64,000 nt of DNA from Flavobacterium sp. (GCF_027483985.1 NZ_JAIXTJ010000039.1:1-64000); one strand, 5' to 3'; counted from the first letter of the stretch, positions 8,779 to 18,107 are shown. Translations and numbers: made by a program. The notes: generated by a model from the letters alone, not told the origin.

Positions 8779-9763
8779 AACAAAAATTGCCATAAATGGT
8801 TTCGGAAGAATTGGTAGAAATCTGTTTAGATTATTGATCAATCACCCAACTATTGAAGTAGTTGCCATCAATGATATTGCTGATAATAGAACGATGGCAC
8901 ATTTAGTAAAGTATGATAGCATTCACGGTGTTTTACCCTATTCGGTTTCTTTTAACGAAAATGCTATTATTGTTGATGGAAAATCCTATTTATTTTTCCA
9001 TCAAAAACAAATCTCAAATCTTAATTGGGATGGTATTGACATTGTTATTGAATCAACAGGTAAATTCAAAACATTTGACGAAATCAACGCACATATAATT
9101 TCGGGTGCAAAAAAAGTAATACTTTCAGCTCCATCGGAAGTTCCAGAAATAAAAACAGTTGTTCTTGGTGTAAATGAAACCATACTTGACGGTAGTGAAA
9201 TTATCGTTTCTAATGCTAGTTGTACTACCAACAATGCTGCACCAATGATTAAAGTAATTAACGATTTGTGTGGTATAGAACAAGCTTACATTACAACAGT
9301 TCATTCTTATACAACCGACCAGAGTTTACACGACCAACCTCATAAAGACCTGCGACGTGCTCGTGGTGCTAGCCAATCTATTGTGCCCACTACAACTGGA
9401 GCAGCCAAAGCTTTGACAAAGATATTTCCAGAAATGGAAGGAAAAATTGGTGGCTGTGGTATCAGAGTTCCAGTTCCAGATGGTTCTTTGACCGATATCA
9501 CTTTTAACGTAAAAAGAGCGGTAACCATTCAAGAAATCAATGAAGCATTTCTCAAAGCATCACAAACCAGTTTAAAAGGAATTCTAGACTACACCGAAGA
9601 TTCAATCGTTTCAGTAGACATCATCGGAAATAGAAATTCTTGCCTTTTTGACGCTCAACTTACCTCGGTAATTGACAAAATGGTGAAAGTTGTGGGTTGG
9701 TATGACAACGAAATTGGTTATTCATCGAGAATAATTGATCTAATATTTTATATTCAAAAATAA
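8771..9763 (+). CDS. gap: glyceraldehyde-3-phosphate dehydrogenase
   Basis: The enzyme converts glyceraldehyde-3-phosphate to 1,3-bisphosphoglycerate in glycolysis. The start is taken as the ATG at 8771 (MNKTKIAINGFGRIGRN), giving 330 aa; an in-frame TTG at 8762 is unlikely. Features are the Rossmann GFGRIGR, an Asp at residue 35 (INDIAD) that favours NAD over NADP, catalytic Cys151 in SNASCTTN, the SYTTDQ loop with the nearby HDQPHKDLRRAR, and WYDNEIGYS. It overlaps the CDF gene by 8 bp, so translation may be coupled. Flavobacteria often have more than one gap; whether this is the main one cannot be judged here. Confidence 0.95.
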   Translation: MNKTKIAINGFGRIGRNLFRLLINHPTIEVVAINDIADNRTMAHLVKYDSIHGVLPYSVSFNENAIIVDGKSYLFFHQKQISNLNWDGIDIVIESTGKFKTFDEINAHIISGAKKVILSAPSEVPEIKTVVLGVNETILDGSEIIVSNASCTTNNAAPMIKVINDLCGIEQAYITTVHSYTTDQSLHDQPHKDLRRARGASQSIVPTTTGAAKALTKIFPEMEGKIGGCGIRVPVPDGSLTDITFNVKRAVTIQEINEAFLKASQTSLKGILDYTEDSIVSVDIIGNRNSCLFDAQLTSVIDKMVKVVGWYDNEIGYSSRIIDLIFYIQK

Positions 9764-9805
9764 TTTCTTTACTTTGGTTGTCGTTAATAATGGTTAAGAC
9801 TACCT

Positions 9806-11974
9806 ATGAAGTATATTTTTATATTACTTTTTTTTCTGCCTATACTCTCGCTTTCTCAAAAGAAACAAGCGGATAAAATTGATAGTACAAACTATTATAT
9901 TGAATTAGTTAAATTCAATAAAAAAAATGGCAACTATAGAAATTGTTTGATGTACTCGCAAAAAGCAATTGACTTTGCTAATAAAATCAATAATCAAAAA
10001 TCAATTGCCGATAGTTATTCTAACTTGGGAATCATTTATTTAGAGTTAAAAAAAATAGATGATGCCATAGATGTTTTCGTAAAAAGTATTGCCATCTATA
10101 CGACTTTACCTTTCTCTTCTCAACAAGCTTTAGCGCATTACAGTTTAGGAGTGTGTTACTTAAATAAAAATGATTTATCTAAAGCCGAAAAAAACTTTAA
10201 CACAGCAGAAGCAATTTATGAAAACATCAAAATTACCGATGCTAATGAATTACTTAGCCTTCAAAAAGGAATAGTCTATAAAGAAAAAGGACAAATAAAT
10301 CAAGCCATGTTGATGTTTGAAAAATTAATCTTAAATGAAAATTCAAATGATCGTTACAAAACCAAAGCGGAAGCACTTTATCAAATTGGTACGATAGAAT
10401 TTACAAAAAAAAGATACAACTTAGCTGTTAATTATTTCAACAGAGCATTAGAATTAAATGAAAACAATCTAGAACAAAAGGCGAATATTGTACTTGCTTT
10501 AAGCGAATGCTACGAAAAATCTATAGATATTGAAAAATCCCACTTTTTGTTAAAACAATACCTAAGGTTAAAAGATAGTTTTCTATCAGAAAATGAACAA
10601 AAAATAAGAACCAACGATTTTGTAACCTTCAAGGATTCAGAAAAATTAAAACTTATTGAACAAATTGATAAGGATACCAAAAATCAGGAGAAAGCTAATA
10701 CTTTTGCCAAATTGATAAGCATTTTAGCCATTGCGTTAATTTCAATATTATCCCTTTTAAGTTTATCACTGTACAAAAACAACATTCTAAGAACGCAATC
10801 AAATGCTTTGTTGAAAGAAAAGAATAACGAACTTGAAATTGCTAAAGAAAATGCAGAAAAAGCAAGTAGAGCACGTTCTGAATTTCTATCGACAGTTAGT
10901 CACGAATTAAGAACACCACTTAATGCTATCAATGGTATAACACATCTTTTGCTTGAGGAAAACCCAAAAGACAGCCAATTGAATTACCTTAATTCTTTGA
11001 AATTTTCAGGTAACTACTTGATTACTTTCATAAATGACATTTTGGAAATTAATAGAATCGAATCAGAAAAAATTCCTATCGAGCAAATCAATAGCGATTT
11101 GAAATTGCAACTTTCTAATATCCAAAAATCTTTTAAAGAAATTGCACACGAGAATAACAACACTTTCATTTTAGAAATCGAAGAAACCATTCCTGATAAT
11201 CTAATATGTGACCCAACAAAACTTTCGCAAATTTTTATTAATTTAATTAGTAACTCTTTAAAATTTACTAAAAATGGTTACGTTAAACTGATAGCAAAAA
11301 TTGAAAATGTCGAGGAAAAAAGCGTGCTAATTCAATTCAAAGTATCTGATAATGGTATTGGAATTCCTGAGGATAAACAAAGTGAAATATTTGAAAGTTT
11401 TTCTCAAGGTTCTATTGAAATTAATAGAAAATATGGTGGAACCGGACTTGGTTTAGCGATTGTAAAAAGACTTATTGAATTGCTCGGTGGTTCTATTCAA
11501 ATCAATAGTAAAGTCGGACTTGGTACAACGTTTTCATTTTCGCTACCTTTTGTAATTGGTGAGAATGAAGTACTAGTTATCAAAGAACAACAAATAGATA
11601 ATGTTGCCATTGAAAACAAAAAAATACTACTAGTTGAAGACAACAAAATCAATCAAATGATAACCAAGAAAATGATTGAAAATAAAGGTATGTTTTGCAA
11701 AATTGTAGATAATGGCGAAGACAGTGTTACTTATTTAAAGGAAAAAAACGACTACGACTTGGTATTAATGGACGTGCATTTACCTGGAATAAACGGAACG
11801 ATTGCCACACAACAAATTAGAGAATTCAATAACGAAATACCGATTATTGCGCTAACCGCAATTTCACTAAATGAAAATAGAGAAATGCTACTTTCTTATG
11901 GTATGAATGATGTAATAACTAAACCGTTCAATCCAGAGCAGTTTTACAAAATAATCGCGGAGCATTTGTTATAA
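9806..11974 (+). CDS. TPR-containing hybrid sensor histidine kinase/response regulator
   Basis: The 722-aa protein has a signal sequence (~1-18), tetratricopeptide repeats (~30-260, probably periplasmic), one membrane helix (~300-322), a short coiled coil, a HisKA domain with phospho-His in STVSHELRTPLNA, a HATPase domain with N-box NLISNSLKF and G boxes DNGIGIPE and GGTGLGLAIV, and a C-terminal receiver (~605-722) with LVEDNKINQ, the Asp site LMDVHLPG and the Lys of ITKPF. It would sense a periplasmic or protein signal through the TPRs and pass phosphate to its own receiver. No output regulator is adjacent. It ends at a bidirectional terminator facing the PNP gene. Confidence 0.93.
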   Translation: MKYIFILLFFLPILSLSQKKQADKIDSTNYYIELVKFNKKNGNYRNCLMYSQKAIDFANKINNQKSIADSYSNLGIIYLELKKIDDAIDVFVKSIAIYTTLPFSSQQALAHYSLGVCYLNKNDLSKAEKNFNTAEAIYENIKITDANELLSLQKGIVYKEKGQINQAMLMFEKLILNENSNDRYKTKAEALYQIGTIEFTKKRYNLAVNYFNRALELNENNLEQKANIVLALSECYEKSIDIEKSHFLLKQYLRLKDSFLSENEQKIRTNDFVTFKDSEKLKLIEQIDKDTKNQEKANTFAKLISILAIALISILSLLSLSLYKNNILRTQSNALLKEKNNELEIAKENAEKASRARSEFLSTVSHELRTPLNAINGITHLLLEENPKDSQLNYLNSLKFSGNYLITFINDILEINRIESEKIPIEQINSDLKLQLSNIQKSFKEIAHENNNTFILEIEETIPDNLICDPTKLSQIFINLISNSLKFTKNGYVKLIAKIENVEEKSVLIQFKVSDNGIGIPEDKQSEIFESFSQGSIEINRKYGGTGLGLAIVKRLIELLGGSIQINSKVGLGTTFSFSLPFVIGENEVLVIKEQQIDNVAIENKKILLVEDNKINQMITKKMIENKGMFCKIVDNGEDSVTYLKEKNDYDLVLMDVHLPGINGTIATQQIREFNNEIPIIALTAISLNENREMLLSYGMNDVITKPFNPEQFYKIIAEHLL

Positions 11975-11976
11975 AA

Positions 11977-12000
11977 AAAGACGTTATTTCTAACGTCTTT
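11977..12000. terminator. bidirectional terminator between convergent genes
   Basis: The stem AAAGACGTTA/TAACGTCTTT with a 4-nt loop is flanked by A residues on the left and T residues on the right, so it can stop transcription from both the hybrid kinase and the minus-strand PNP gene. Confidence 0.9.
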
Positions 12001-12004
12001 CTTT

Positions 12005-12817
12005 TTAATATTGTTTTATCAATTCTTTAATTATCAATCTTACGCTTGGTTCGGCTTTTTGGGCCGCTTTTAAAACCTCTTCGTGGTTAACTTCTTCAAT
12101 GTTTTCTTCATCACCCATATCTGTTATTACTGACAATCCGAAAGTTTCTAAATCCATATGACGTGCAACAATTACTTCAGGAACCGTTGACATTCCTACA
12201 CAATCGGCGCCAATATTTTTTACCATTCTATATTCTGATAAAGTTTCGAATGTTGGACCTTGCAATCCCATGTAAACACCATCGACTACTTCGATATTGG
12301 CTTGTTTTGCAATTTCTCTTGCTTTTGCAATCATTTTTAAGCTATAAGGTTCGCTCATATTCACAAATCTTGGACCAAAACGTTCGTCATTTTTTCCACG
12401 TAACGGATGTTCGGGCATCATATTAATGTGATCTTTTATCAAAACAATTGAACCTACTTCATAATTCGGATTAACACCACCAGAAGCATTAGAAACTATC
12501 AATTTTGTAACACCTAAATAGTTCATAACTCTAACTGGAAACGTTACTTGTTTCATATCGTAACCTTCATAAAAATGAAATCTTCCTTGCATTGCAACAA
12601 CATTTTTATCTCCAATCGTACCAAAAACCAAAGCACCTTTGTGTCCTTCAACTGTAGAAACTGGAAAATTTGGAATTTCATTATAAGGTAATGTAAACGC
12701 TATTTCAATATCATCGGTAAAACTTCCTAATCCTGATCCTAATATTACCCCATATTCTGGTGTGAAACCTGTTTTTTCTTTGATATAACTAACGGTTTCT
12801 TGTACTTGTTCCCACAT
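12005..12817 (-). CDS. purine-nucleoside phosphorylase, trimeric PNP-I family
   Basis: The enzyme cleaves purine nucleosides with phosphate, releasing base and (deoxy)ribose-1-phosphate for salvage. The 270-aa protein aligns along its length with mammalian-type PNP: GSGLGSF, GRFHFYEGY, VSNASGGVN, the EHPLRG loop, GPTFETLSEYR with the base-binding Glu, and GMSTVPEVIVARH. The residue equivalent to human Asn243 is Asp233 (VITDMG), a change that may alter base preference. It overlaps the end of lpxK by 29 bp on the same strand, so the two are co-transcribed, lpxK first. Confidence 0.93.
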   Translation of the reverse strand: MWEQVQETVSYIKEKTGFTPEYGVILGSGLGSFTDDIEIAFTLPYNEIPNFPVSTVEGHKGALVFGTIGDKNVVAMQGRFHFYEGYDMKQVTFPVRVMNYLGVTKLIVSNASGGVNPNYEVGSIVLIKDHINMMPEHPLRGKNDERFGPRFVNMSEPYSLKMIAKAREIAKQANIEVVDGVYMGLQGPTFETLSEYRMVKNIGADCVGMSTVPEVIVARHMDLETFGLSVITDMGDEENIEEVNHEEVLKAAQKAEPSVRLIIKELIKQY

Positions 12818-13805
12818 AATTTAAAATTATTTTGTTAAAATCATCACCTTTAGAAATGAAACTACTTTTAATAGGTAAATAAAAAAGTGATTTCAAATTC
12901 TGATTTTTCAATCTAACGTAATCCTTTTCGGTTGTGATGATTAACTTATTGTTTGCTTTGTTTGTTATTTCTTGAATATCATTTTCTGAAAAATTATGAT
13001 GATCTGGATATACCAATTTTACATTTTTTTCAGCCTGCAAATATGCAAAAAAGGGTTCGGGTTTTGCAATTCCTGCTAATAGTAATTTATCAACAGCTTC
13101 AATTTCAGCAATTGCTTTTGTTTCAAATTCGTTGTAAACCTTTGAATCATAATCAATAAAACAAAAAAATACCGGCTTATCTAAACCTATTTGTTTTCTA
13201 ATATTTTCTTGAGCAAGTTCCGATAAATCTTTGGGACATTTAGTGACAATTATCATATTTGCACGATTGGCTCCACTCCTACTTTCTCTAAGATTTCCTG
13301 TTGGAAGTAGGTAATCATTGCAAAATAAGTCATTATAGGTAGTCAAAACTATATAAAAACCTGCTTTTACTTTGCGATGTTGAAAGGCATCGTCTAACAA
13401 GATAACATCTGGCTTGTCTTTAAGTTGTAACAATTGTTCAATTCCGTTTTTTCTATTTGCATCAACGGCAACAGTAATTTCGGGAAACTTTTGATGCATT
13501 TGAAAAGGTTCATCACCCAAGATTTCGGCATTTGATTGCGAATCTGCTAAAACAAAACCCTTAGATTTTCTTTTATAACCTCTACTCAATGTTGCAATTT
13601 TATAATTAGGAGCTAATAAACGAATCAAATATTCAATTTGAGGTGTTTTTCCTGTGCCACCAACACTGAGATTTCCAACAGCAATAATTGGGATATCAAA
13701 TGAATAAGATTTCAAAATCCCTACATCAAACAGAACATTACGAAAAGAAGTAATTAATCCGTATAGAATAGAAAATGGAAAAAGTAAATACCTTAAAATA
13801 ATCAT
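12789..13805 (-). CDS. lpxK: tetraacyldisaccharide 4'-kinase
   Basis: LpxK phosphorylates the 4' position of the lipid A disaccharide at the inner membrane. The 338-aa protein has an N-terminal hydrophobic segment (~1-25), the P-loop GNLSVGGTGKTP, the LSRGYKRKSKGF segment, LGDEPFQMHQ, and DDAFQHRKV with the catalytic and metal residues. Its final 29 bp overlap the PNP gene. The gene is divergent from the small secreted protein at 13856. It shows the organism makes lipid A by the standard Raetz route up to this step. Confidence 0.96.
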   Translation of the reverse strand: MIILRYLLFPFSILYGLITSFRNVLFDVGILKSYSFDIPIIAVGNLSVGGTGKTPQIEYLIRLLAPNYKIATLSRGYKRKSKGFVLADSQSNAEILGDEPFQMHQKFPEITVAVDANRKNGIEQLLQLKDKPDVILLDDAFQHRKVKAGFYIVLTTYNDLFCNDYLLPTGNLRESRSGANRANMIIVTKCPKDLSELAQENIRKQIGLDKPVFFCFIDYDSKVYNEFETKAIAEIEAVDKLLLAGIAKPEPFFAYLQAEKNVKLVYPDHHNFSENDIQEITNKANNKLIITTEKDYVRLKNQNLKSLFYLPIKSSFISKGDDFNKIILNYVGTSTRNR

Positions 13806-13825
13806 AGTACGAAAGTATAATTTTT

Positions 13826-13833
13826 TATCTTTG
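13826..13833 (+). promoter_or_regulatory. -7 promoter element (TATCTTTG)
   Basis: An exact TAnnTTTG match 22 bp before the ATG at 13856, in the 50-bp gap between the divergent lpxK and small secreted protein genes. It probably drives the plus-strand run from 13856 onward. Confidence 0.65.
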
Positions 13834-13855
13834 AATAGAAATTAATTTTTACAAA

Positions 13856-14419
13856 ATGACCCAAGGTTTTAAATTACTTTTTGCTTTTGCGTTTTTCTTT
13901 CAAATTGGATTTAGCCAAGAAAATAAAGATGTTGCGGTTTTAAAAGTACTTTTATCTAAATATTATGCCAACGAAAAAGTAATCGTGAAAAACCGATTGC
14001 AATTACTGAGTTTCTACTGCAACAAAGCTCCGAACAATGAAGAAACACTTGAAGTCATTGCCAAAAATGATTTGTTAAAAAAGAATGCAACTGAAATTAA
14101 AAATCAGATCAACATCCAATTGAACGAAAGTTGGTCTAAAGAACTAGAGCTACTTTTTACAAATCAAAACCAATATTTGAAAAGTAAAGTCAACAATTGT
14201 TTAAGTTTAGAAGAATTCCAAAAAGTCTCCGATAGATTCAACGATAATAATCAACGATTAATGATTGTTAGTAAACCAATGTATTTTGCACAAAAATATT
14301 GTTTAGTTAAAGTAGCTTTTTACCGAAGTATTGAACACAATTCGGGTTGCTTTTTCTTATTTGAAAACAATAATGGTGTTTGGACAATTAAAGAAACGCT
14401 CAACGAATGGAGTACTTGA
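13856..14419 (+). CDS. secreted protein of unknown function
   Basis: I do not recognise a family. The 187-aa protein has a clear signal peptide (~1-20, ending IGFSQ), then a charged, mostly helical-looking stretch (~25-120) and a C-terminal part with CLVKVAFYRS and GCFFLFENNNGVWTI that looks like beta strands, similar in flavour to small NTF2-like or lipocalin-like ends, though this is only an impression. It precedes the Nif3-like gene by 22 bp and shares its likely promoter at 13826. Confidence 0.7.
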   Translation: MTQGFKLLFAFAFFFQIGFSQENKDVAVLKVLLSKYYANEKVIVKNRLQLLSFYCNKAPNNEETLEVIAKNDLLKKNATEIKNQINIQLNESWSKELELLFTNQNQYLKSKVNNCLSLEEFQKVSDRFNDNNQRLMIVSKPMYFAQKYCLVKVAFYRSIEHNSGCFFLFENNNGVWTIKETLNEWST

Positions 14420-14441
14420 TTAGAACGTATTATAGGTAATT

Positions 14442-15557
14442 ATGAAAATAAAAGAAATACTCAATATCCTAGAAGAAATGGCTCCTTTGGCTTATGCTGA
14501 AGATTTTGATAATGTAGGATTATTGGTCGGAAATCAAAACGATGATGTAACTGGTGTGTTGGTTTGCCACGATGCTCTAGAAAGTGTTATTAACGAAGCA
14601 ATCGATAAAAAATGCAATTTGGTAGTGTGCTTCCATCCTATTTTATTTTCAGGATTAAAAAAAATAACCGGAAAAAATTATGTGGAGCGTGCCGTTTTAA
14701 AAGCCATTAAAAATGATGTGGCGATTTATGCAGTTCATACTGCTTTAGACAACCACAAAGAAGGCGTTAATAAGATTTTTTGTGATGCTTTAGGATTGAA
14801 GAACACCAAAATTTTGGTTCCGAAACAAAACTTTATCCAAAAATTAGTTACTTATACCGTTCCTGAAAATGCCGAAAAAGTTCGTAATGCGCTATTTCAA
14901 GCAGGTGCGGGAAAAATAGGAAATTATGAAGATTGTAGTTTTAATTCACAAGGAACTGGCACTTATAAAGGAAACGAATATAGTAATCCCCAAATTGGTG
15001 AACGATTAGAATTTGTAGCAGCACAAGAAATTAAAATAGAAGTAACTTTTGAAAAACATTTGCAAAGCAACATTTTAAAAGCCCTTTTTGCAAATCATCT
15101 TTATGAAGAAGTTGCTTATGAAATTTATGATTTACAAAATTCACATCAAAATATTGGTTTAGGAATGATTGGTGAATTAGAAAATCCGATGGGTGAAATT
15201 GACTTTTTAAACTTCGTAAAAGAGAAGATGTTGTGTGGTGGAATTCGACATTCGCAACTATTAGAAAGACAAGTAACTAAGGTAGCTGTTCTTGGAGGTT
15301 CAGGAAGTTTTGCAATAAAGCACGCAATTCAAGCTAATGCTGACGTATTTTTAACATCTGATTTGAAATACCACAACTTCTATGAATCTGAAAATCAAAT
15401 AGTTTTAGCTGATATCGGACACTTTGAGAGTGAAAGATATACAAAAAATTATATTGTTGATTTTCTTAAAGAAAAAATTACTAATTTTGCACTCTCCTTG
15501 CCGCTAGGAAGGATCGTTTTATCAGAAGAAAATACAAATCCAGTTAAGTACTTATAA
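14442..15557 (+). CDS. Nif3-like dinuclear metal centre protein
   Basis: Members of the Nif3/YqfO (DUF34) family form toroidal hexamers with a two-metal site; their biological reaction is still uncertain. At 371 aa this is the long form, with the central PII-like insert (~130-235). Candidate metal ligands are in VVCFHPILFSG, the AVHTALDNHKEGVN segment and DIGHFESER near the C terminus. It is cytoplasmic. The DUF164 gene follows after only 3 bp, a pairing I recall as conserved in Bacteroidetes, suggesting co-expression and perhaps a joint role. Confidence 0.93.
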   Translation: MKIKEILNILEEMAPLAYAEDFDNVGLLVGNQNDDVTGVLVCHDALESVINEAIDKKCNLVVCFHPILFSGLKKITGKNYVERAVLKAIKNDVAIYAVHTALDNHKEGVNKIFCDALGLKNTKILVPKQNFIQKLVTYTVPENAEKVRNALFQAGAGKIGNYEDCSFNSQGTGTYKGNEYSNPQIGERLEFVAAQEIKIEVTFEKHLQSNILKALFANHLYEEVAYEIYDLQNSHQNIGLGMIGELENPMGEIDFLNFVKEKMLCGGIRHSQLLERQVTKVAVLGGSGSFAIKHAIQANADVFLTSDLKYHNFYESENQIVLADIGHFESERYTKNYIVDFLKEKITNFALSLPLGRIVLSEENTNPVKYL

Positions 15558-15560
15558 AAT

Positions 15561-16340
15561 ATGGCTACTACAAAAGAATTGAGCGTTGAAGAAAAATTAA
15601 GAGCGCTTTACGATTTACAAATAATCGATACTAGAATTGACGAAATCAGAAACGTAAGAGGTGAATTACCTTTAGAAGTTGAAGATCTTGAAGATGAAGT
15701 AGCAGGTTTGACTACTCGTTTAGAAAAACTACAAAGCGATTTAGTGTCTATAGAAGATAGTATTAAAGCTAAAAAGAATGCTATTGAAAATCATCAAGCA
15801 GCAATCAAAAAATATACAGAACAACAAAAAGATGTTCGTAACAATAGAGAATTTAACTCTTTGACTAAAGAAGTAGAGTTTCAAGAACTTGAAATTCAAT
15901 TAGCTGAAAAGCAAATCAAAGAATTGAAAGCTTCAATCGAACACAAAAAAGAAGTAGTTTCTAATTCTAAAGAAAGATTAGAACAAAAAACTACACACTT
16001 AAAACATAAAAAAGCAGAATTAAATGATATTATGGCTGAAACTCAGAAAGAAGAAGCATTCTTATCTGAAAAATCAGCAGAATATGAAAGTCAAATCGAA
16101 GAACGTTTATTAGCTGCTTACAAAAGAATTCGTTCAAGCGTAAGAAATGGTTTAGCAGTTGTTTCTATCGAACGTGGTGCTTCTGCAGGATCTTTCTTTA
16201 CTATTCCGCCACAAACGCAAGTTGAAATCGCTTCTAGAAAAAAAATCATTACTGATGAGCATTCAGGAAGAATTTTAGTTGATGCTTCTTTGGCCGATGA
16301 AGAAAGAGAAAAAATGGAAAAAATATTTGAAAAAATGTAA
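15561..16340 (+). CDS. DUF164 coiled-coil protein with a cysteine-free zinc-ribbon remnant
   Basis: The 259-aa protein matches the layout of DUF164 proteins annotated as C4-type zinc ribbon: a long coiled coil (~30-190) rich in Glu, Lys and Gln, then a short C-terminal region with FTIPPQTQVEIASRKK and DEHSGRILVD. In classical members this end carries two CxxC-type pairs. Here the protein contains no cysteine at all, so it cannot form the Zn site; Ser and Asp occupy the usual places. It is paired tightly with the Nif3-like gene (3 bp gap) and followed by a terminator. Function is unknown. Confidence 0.88.
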   Translation: MATTKELSVEEKLRALYDLQIIDTRIDEIRNVRGELPLEVEDLEDEVAGLTTRLEKLQSDLVSIEDSIKAKKNAIENHQAAIKKYTEQQKDVRNNREFNSLTKEVEFQELEIQLAEKQIKELKASIEHKKEVVSNSKERLEQKTTHLKHKKAELNDIMAETQKEEAFLSEKSAEYESQIEERLLAAYKRIRSSVRNGLAVVSIERGASAGSFFTIPPQTQVEIASRKKIITDEHSGRILVDASLADEEREKMEKIFEKM

Positions 16341-16346
16341 TACCTT

Positions 16347-16374
16347 AAATCCCGACTAACCTCGGGATTTTTTT
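16347..16374 (+). terminator. intrinsic terminator after the Nif3-DUF164 pair
   Basis: AAATCCCGA and TCGGGATTT form a stem around a CTAACC loop, followed by a T run. The next gene starts only 9 bp beyond. Confidence 0.88.
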
Positions 16375-16382
16375 ATATAAAA

Positions 16383-17213
16383 ATGATTCAATTTGTTATA
16401 GTAAAAAGTGTTGGGTTATATGTTAACCTACTCAGTTTTATTGCTCCTAAAAAAGCATCGGCTTTGGCATATAAACTTTTTAGCCAACCTAGAAAAGGAA
16501 GAATTCAAGAACCAAAAATTCCGAAAACATTACTTAAGGCTGAACATCTTAGTCACAGCTTTAAAGAGCATCAATTTCAAACCTATATATGGAAAGGAAA
16601 CGAAGACATTATTCTACTTATTCATGGATGGGAAAGTAATGCTTCAAGATGGAAAAAATTATTATCTCATTTGAAAAAAACTGGAAAAACAATAATTGCA
16701 ATTGATGGTCCAGCTCACGGTAAAAGCAGTGGAAAGGAATTTAATGTTCCTATATATGCTGAATTCATTGACCAAGTGGTTCAAAAGTATAATCCTAAAA
16801 TTGCAATTGGACATTCGATTGGAGGAAATGCAGTAGCTTTTTTTCAAGCACATTACAATCATAATTTTGAAAAAATAATTTTGTTGGGAGCGCCATCTGA
16901 TTTTAAAGTGATTTTGGATAATTATATCAAATTATTAAGTCTTAACAAGCGTATTCACCAATCACTAGTAGCTTATGTTAAAGAACGCTTTAATATAACT
17001 GTCGAAGAATTTTCAGCTTCTAAATTTTTGAAAGATAGCACTATAGCCGGAATTATAGCACACGATATTGACGATAAAGTGGTTTTATTTGAAGAAGGAA
17101 AAAAATTATCAGAAGCTTGGAAAAAAGCACAATTTATTGAAACTAAAGGACTAGGACACAGTTTGCACGATGCTTATTTGTATCAAACTATTGTTGATTT
17201 TGTTCAGAAATAA
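16383..17213 (+). CDS. alpha/beta hydrolase
   Basis: The 276-aa protein has the alpha/beta-hydrolase fold: oxyanion segment LLIHGWESNASRW, the strand IAIDGPAHGKS, the nucleophile elbow GHSIGGN (Ser), an acidic residue in DIDDKVVLFEEG, and the catalytic His in GLGHSLHD. A hydrophobic N-terminal stretch (~1-30) may anchor it to the membrane. The substrate cannot be predicted; such Bacteroidetes proteins are usually esterase- or lipase-like. The ATG at 16383 lies right behind a terminator, so its promoter may be within or before that hairpin. Confidence 0.85.
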   Translation: MIQFVIVKSVGLYVNLLSFIAPKKASALAYKLFSQPRKGRIQEPKIPKTLLKAEHLSHSFKEHQFQTYIWKGNEDIILLIHGWESNASRWKKLLSHLKKTGKTIIAIDGPAHGKSSGKEFNVPIYAEFIDQVVQKYNPKIAIGHSIGGNAVAFFQAHYNHNFEKIILLGAPSDFKVILDNYIKLLSLNKRIHQSLVAYVKERFNITVEEFSASKFLKDSTIAGIIAHDIDDKVVLFEEGKKLSEAWKKAQFIETKGLGHSLHDAYLYQTIVDFVQK

Positions 17214-17271
17214 TTTTATTGGTTACTGAATTTTTAAAAAGTATCTCAAATCTTCAAACTGAAAAATATCC

Positions 17272-17279
17272 TATCTTTG
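17272..17279 (+). promoter_or_regulatory. -7 promoter element (TATCTTTG) for rluF
   Basis: TATCTTTGC lies only 4 bp before the ATG at 17284, implying a very short leader or leaderless mRNA for the pseudouridine synthase. Confidence 0.55.
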
Positions 17280-17283
17280 CCCT

Positions 17284-18075
17284 ATGGAAGAGAACCTAAC
17301 ACGCATCAACAAATTTTTATCTGAAACTGGATTTTGCTCTCGACGTGAAGCTGACAAACTCATCGATCAAGGACGAGTAACTATTAATGGTATTGTTCCA
17401 GAAATGGGAACCAAAATTGCTCCCAACGACGAAGTTAGAGTTGATGGAAAACTTATTAGAGAATCTAATAAAAAACGTGTGTATTTGGCTTTCAATAAAC
17501 CACCAGGAATCGAGTGCACAACAAATCTTGAAGTTCGTGACAATATTGTAGACTACATCAATTATCTAGAACGCATTTTCCCTATCGGACGATTGGATAA
17601 AGCCAGTGAAGGTTTGATTTTTATGACAAACGACGGCGATATTGTAAATAAAATCTTAAGAGCTAGAAACAATCACGAAAAAGAATATATCGTAACAGTA
17701 AACCGACCAATTACCGATCGATTTATAGAAAGAATGGCCAATGGAATTCCGATTCTAGAAACGGTCACTAGAAAATGCAAAGTAGAACAAGTTAGCAAAT
17801 ATGTCTTTCGAATTATTTTAACTCAAGGATTAAATCGCCAAATTCGTAGAATGTGTGAATATCTTGACTATGAAGTAACTGCCTTAAAAAGAACAAGAAT
17901 CATCAATATTTCACTTGACGTACCACTAGGAAGATATCGTGAACTTACTGAGGCAGAAATAACTCAACTAAATCAACTAATCGAACCATCAAGCAAAACG
18001 GAAGAAGCAAGTCTACCAAAGGTTACGCCAAGAAGTGCAACGTCACCTAGAAGAGATTTTAGAAATAGAAACTAA
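17284..18075 (+). CDS. rluF: 23S rRNA pseudouridine synthase, RluF-like
   Basis: The protein isomerises uridine in rRNA; RluF modifies U2604 of 23S rRNA in E. coli. The 263-aa sequence has an N-terminal S4 RNA-binding domain (~6-65, [21 protein letters not shown]) and a RsuA/RluB-type catalytic domain with the active-site [10 protein letters not shown], then [33 protein letters not shown] and KRTRIINI, which fit RluF best. The last ~30 residues are basic and disordered. The exact rRNA site in this organism is inferred. It is monocistronic, ending at a bidirectional terminator. Confidence 0.85.
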   Translation: MEENLTRINKFLSETGFCSRREADKLIDQGRVTINGIVPEMGTKIAPNDEVRVDGKLIRESNKKRVYLAFNKPPGIECTTNLEVRDNIVDYINYLERIFPIGRLDKASEGLIFMTNDGDIVNKILRARNNHEKEYIVTVNRPITDRFIERMANGIPILETVTRKCKVEQVSKYVFRIILTQGLNRQIRRMCEYLDYEVTALKRTRIINISLDVPLGRYRELTEAEITQLNQLIEPSSKTEEASLPKVTPRSATSPRRDFRNRN

Positions 18076-18079
18076 AAAA

Positions 18080-18103
18080 ATATCCAACTTTTCAGTTGGA
18101 TAT
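18080..18103. terminator. bidirectional terminator between rluF and the GNAT gene
   Basis: A perfect 10-bp stem ATATCCAACT/AGTTGGATAT with a 4-nt loop lies between A- and T-rich flanks and serves both convergent transcripts. Confidence 0.9.
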
Positions 18104-18107
18104 ATTT

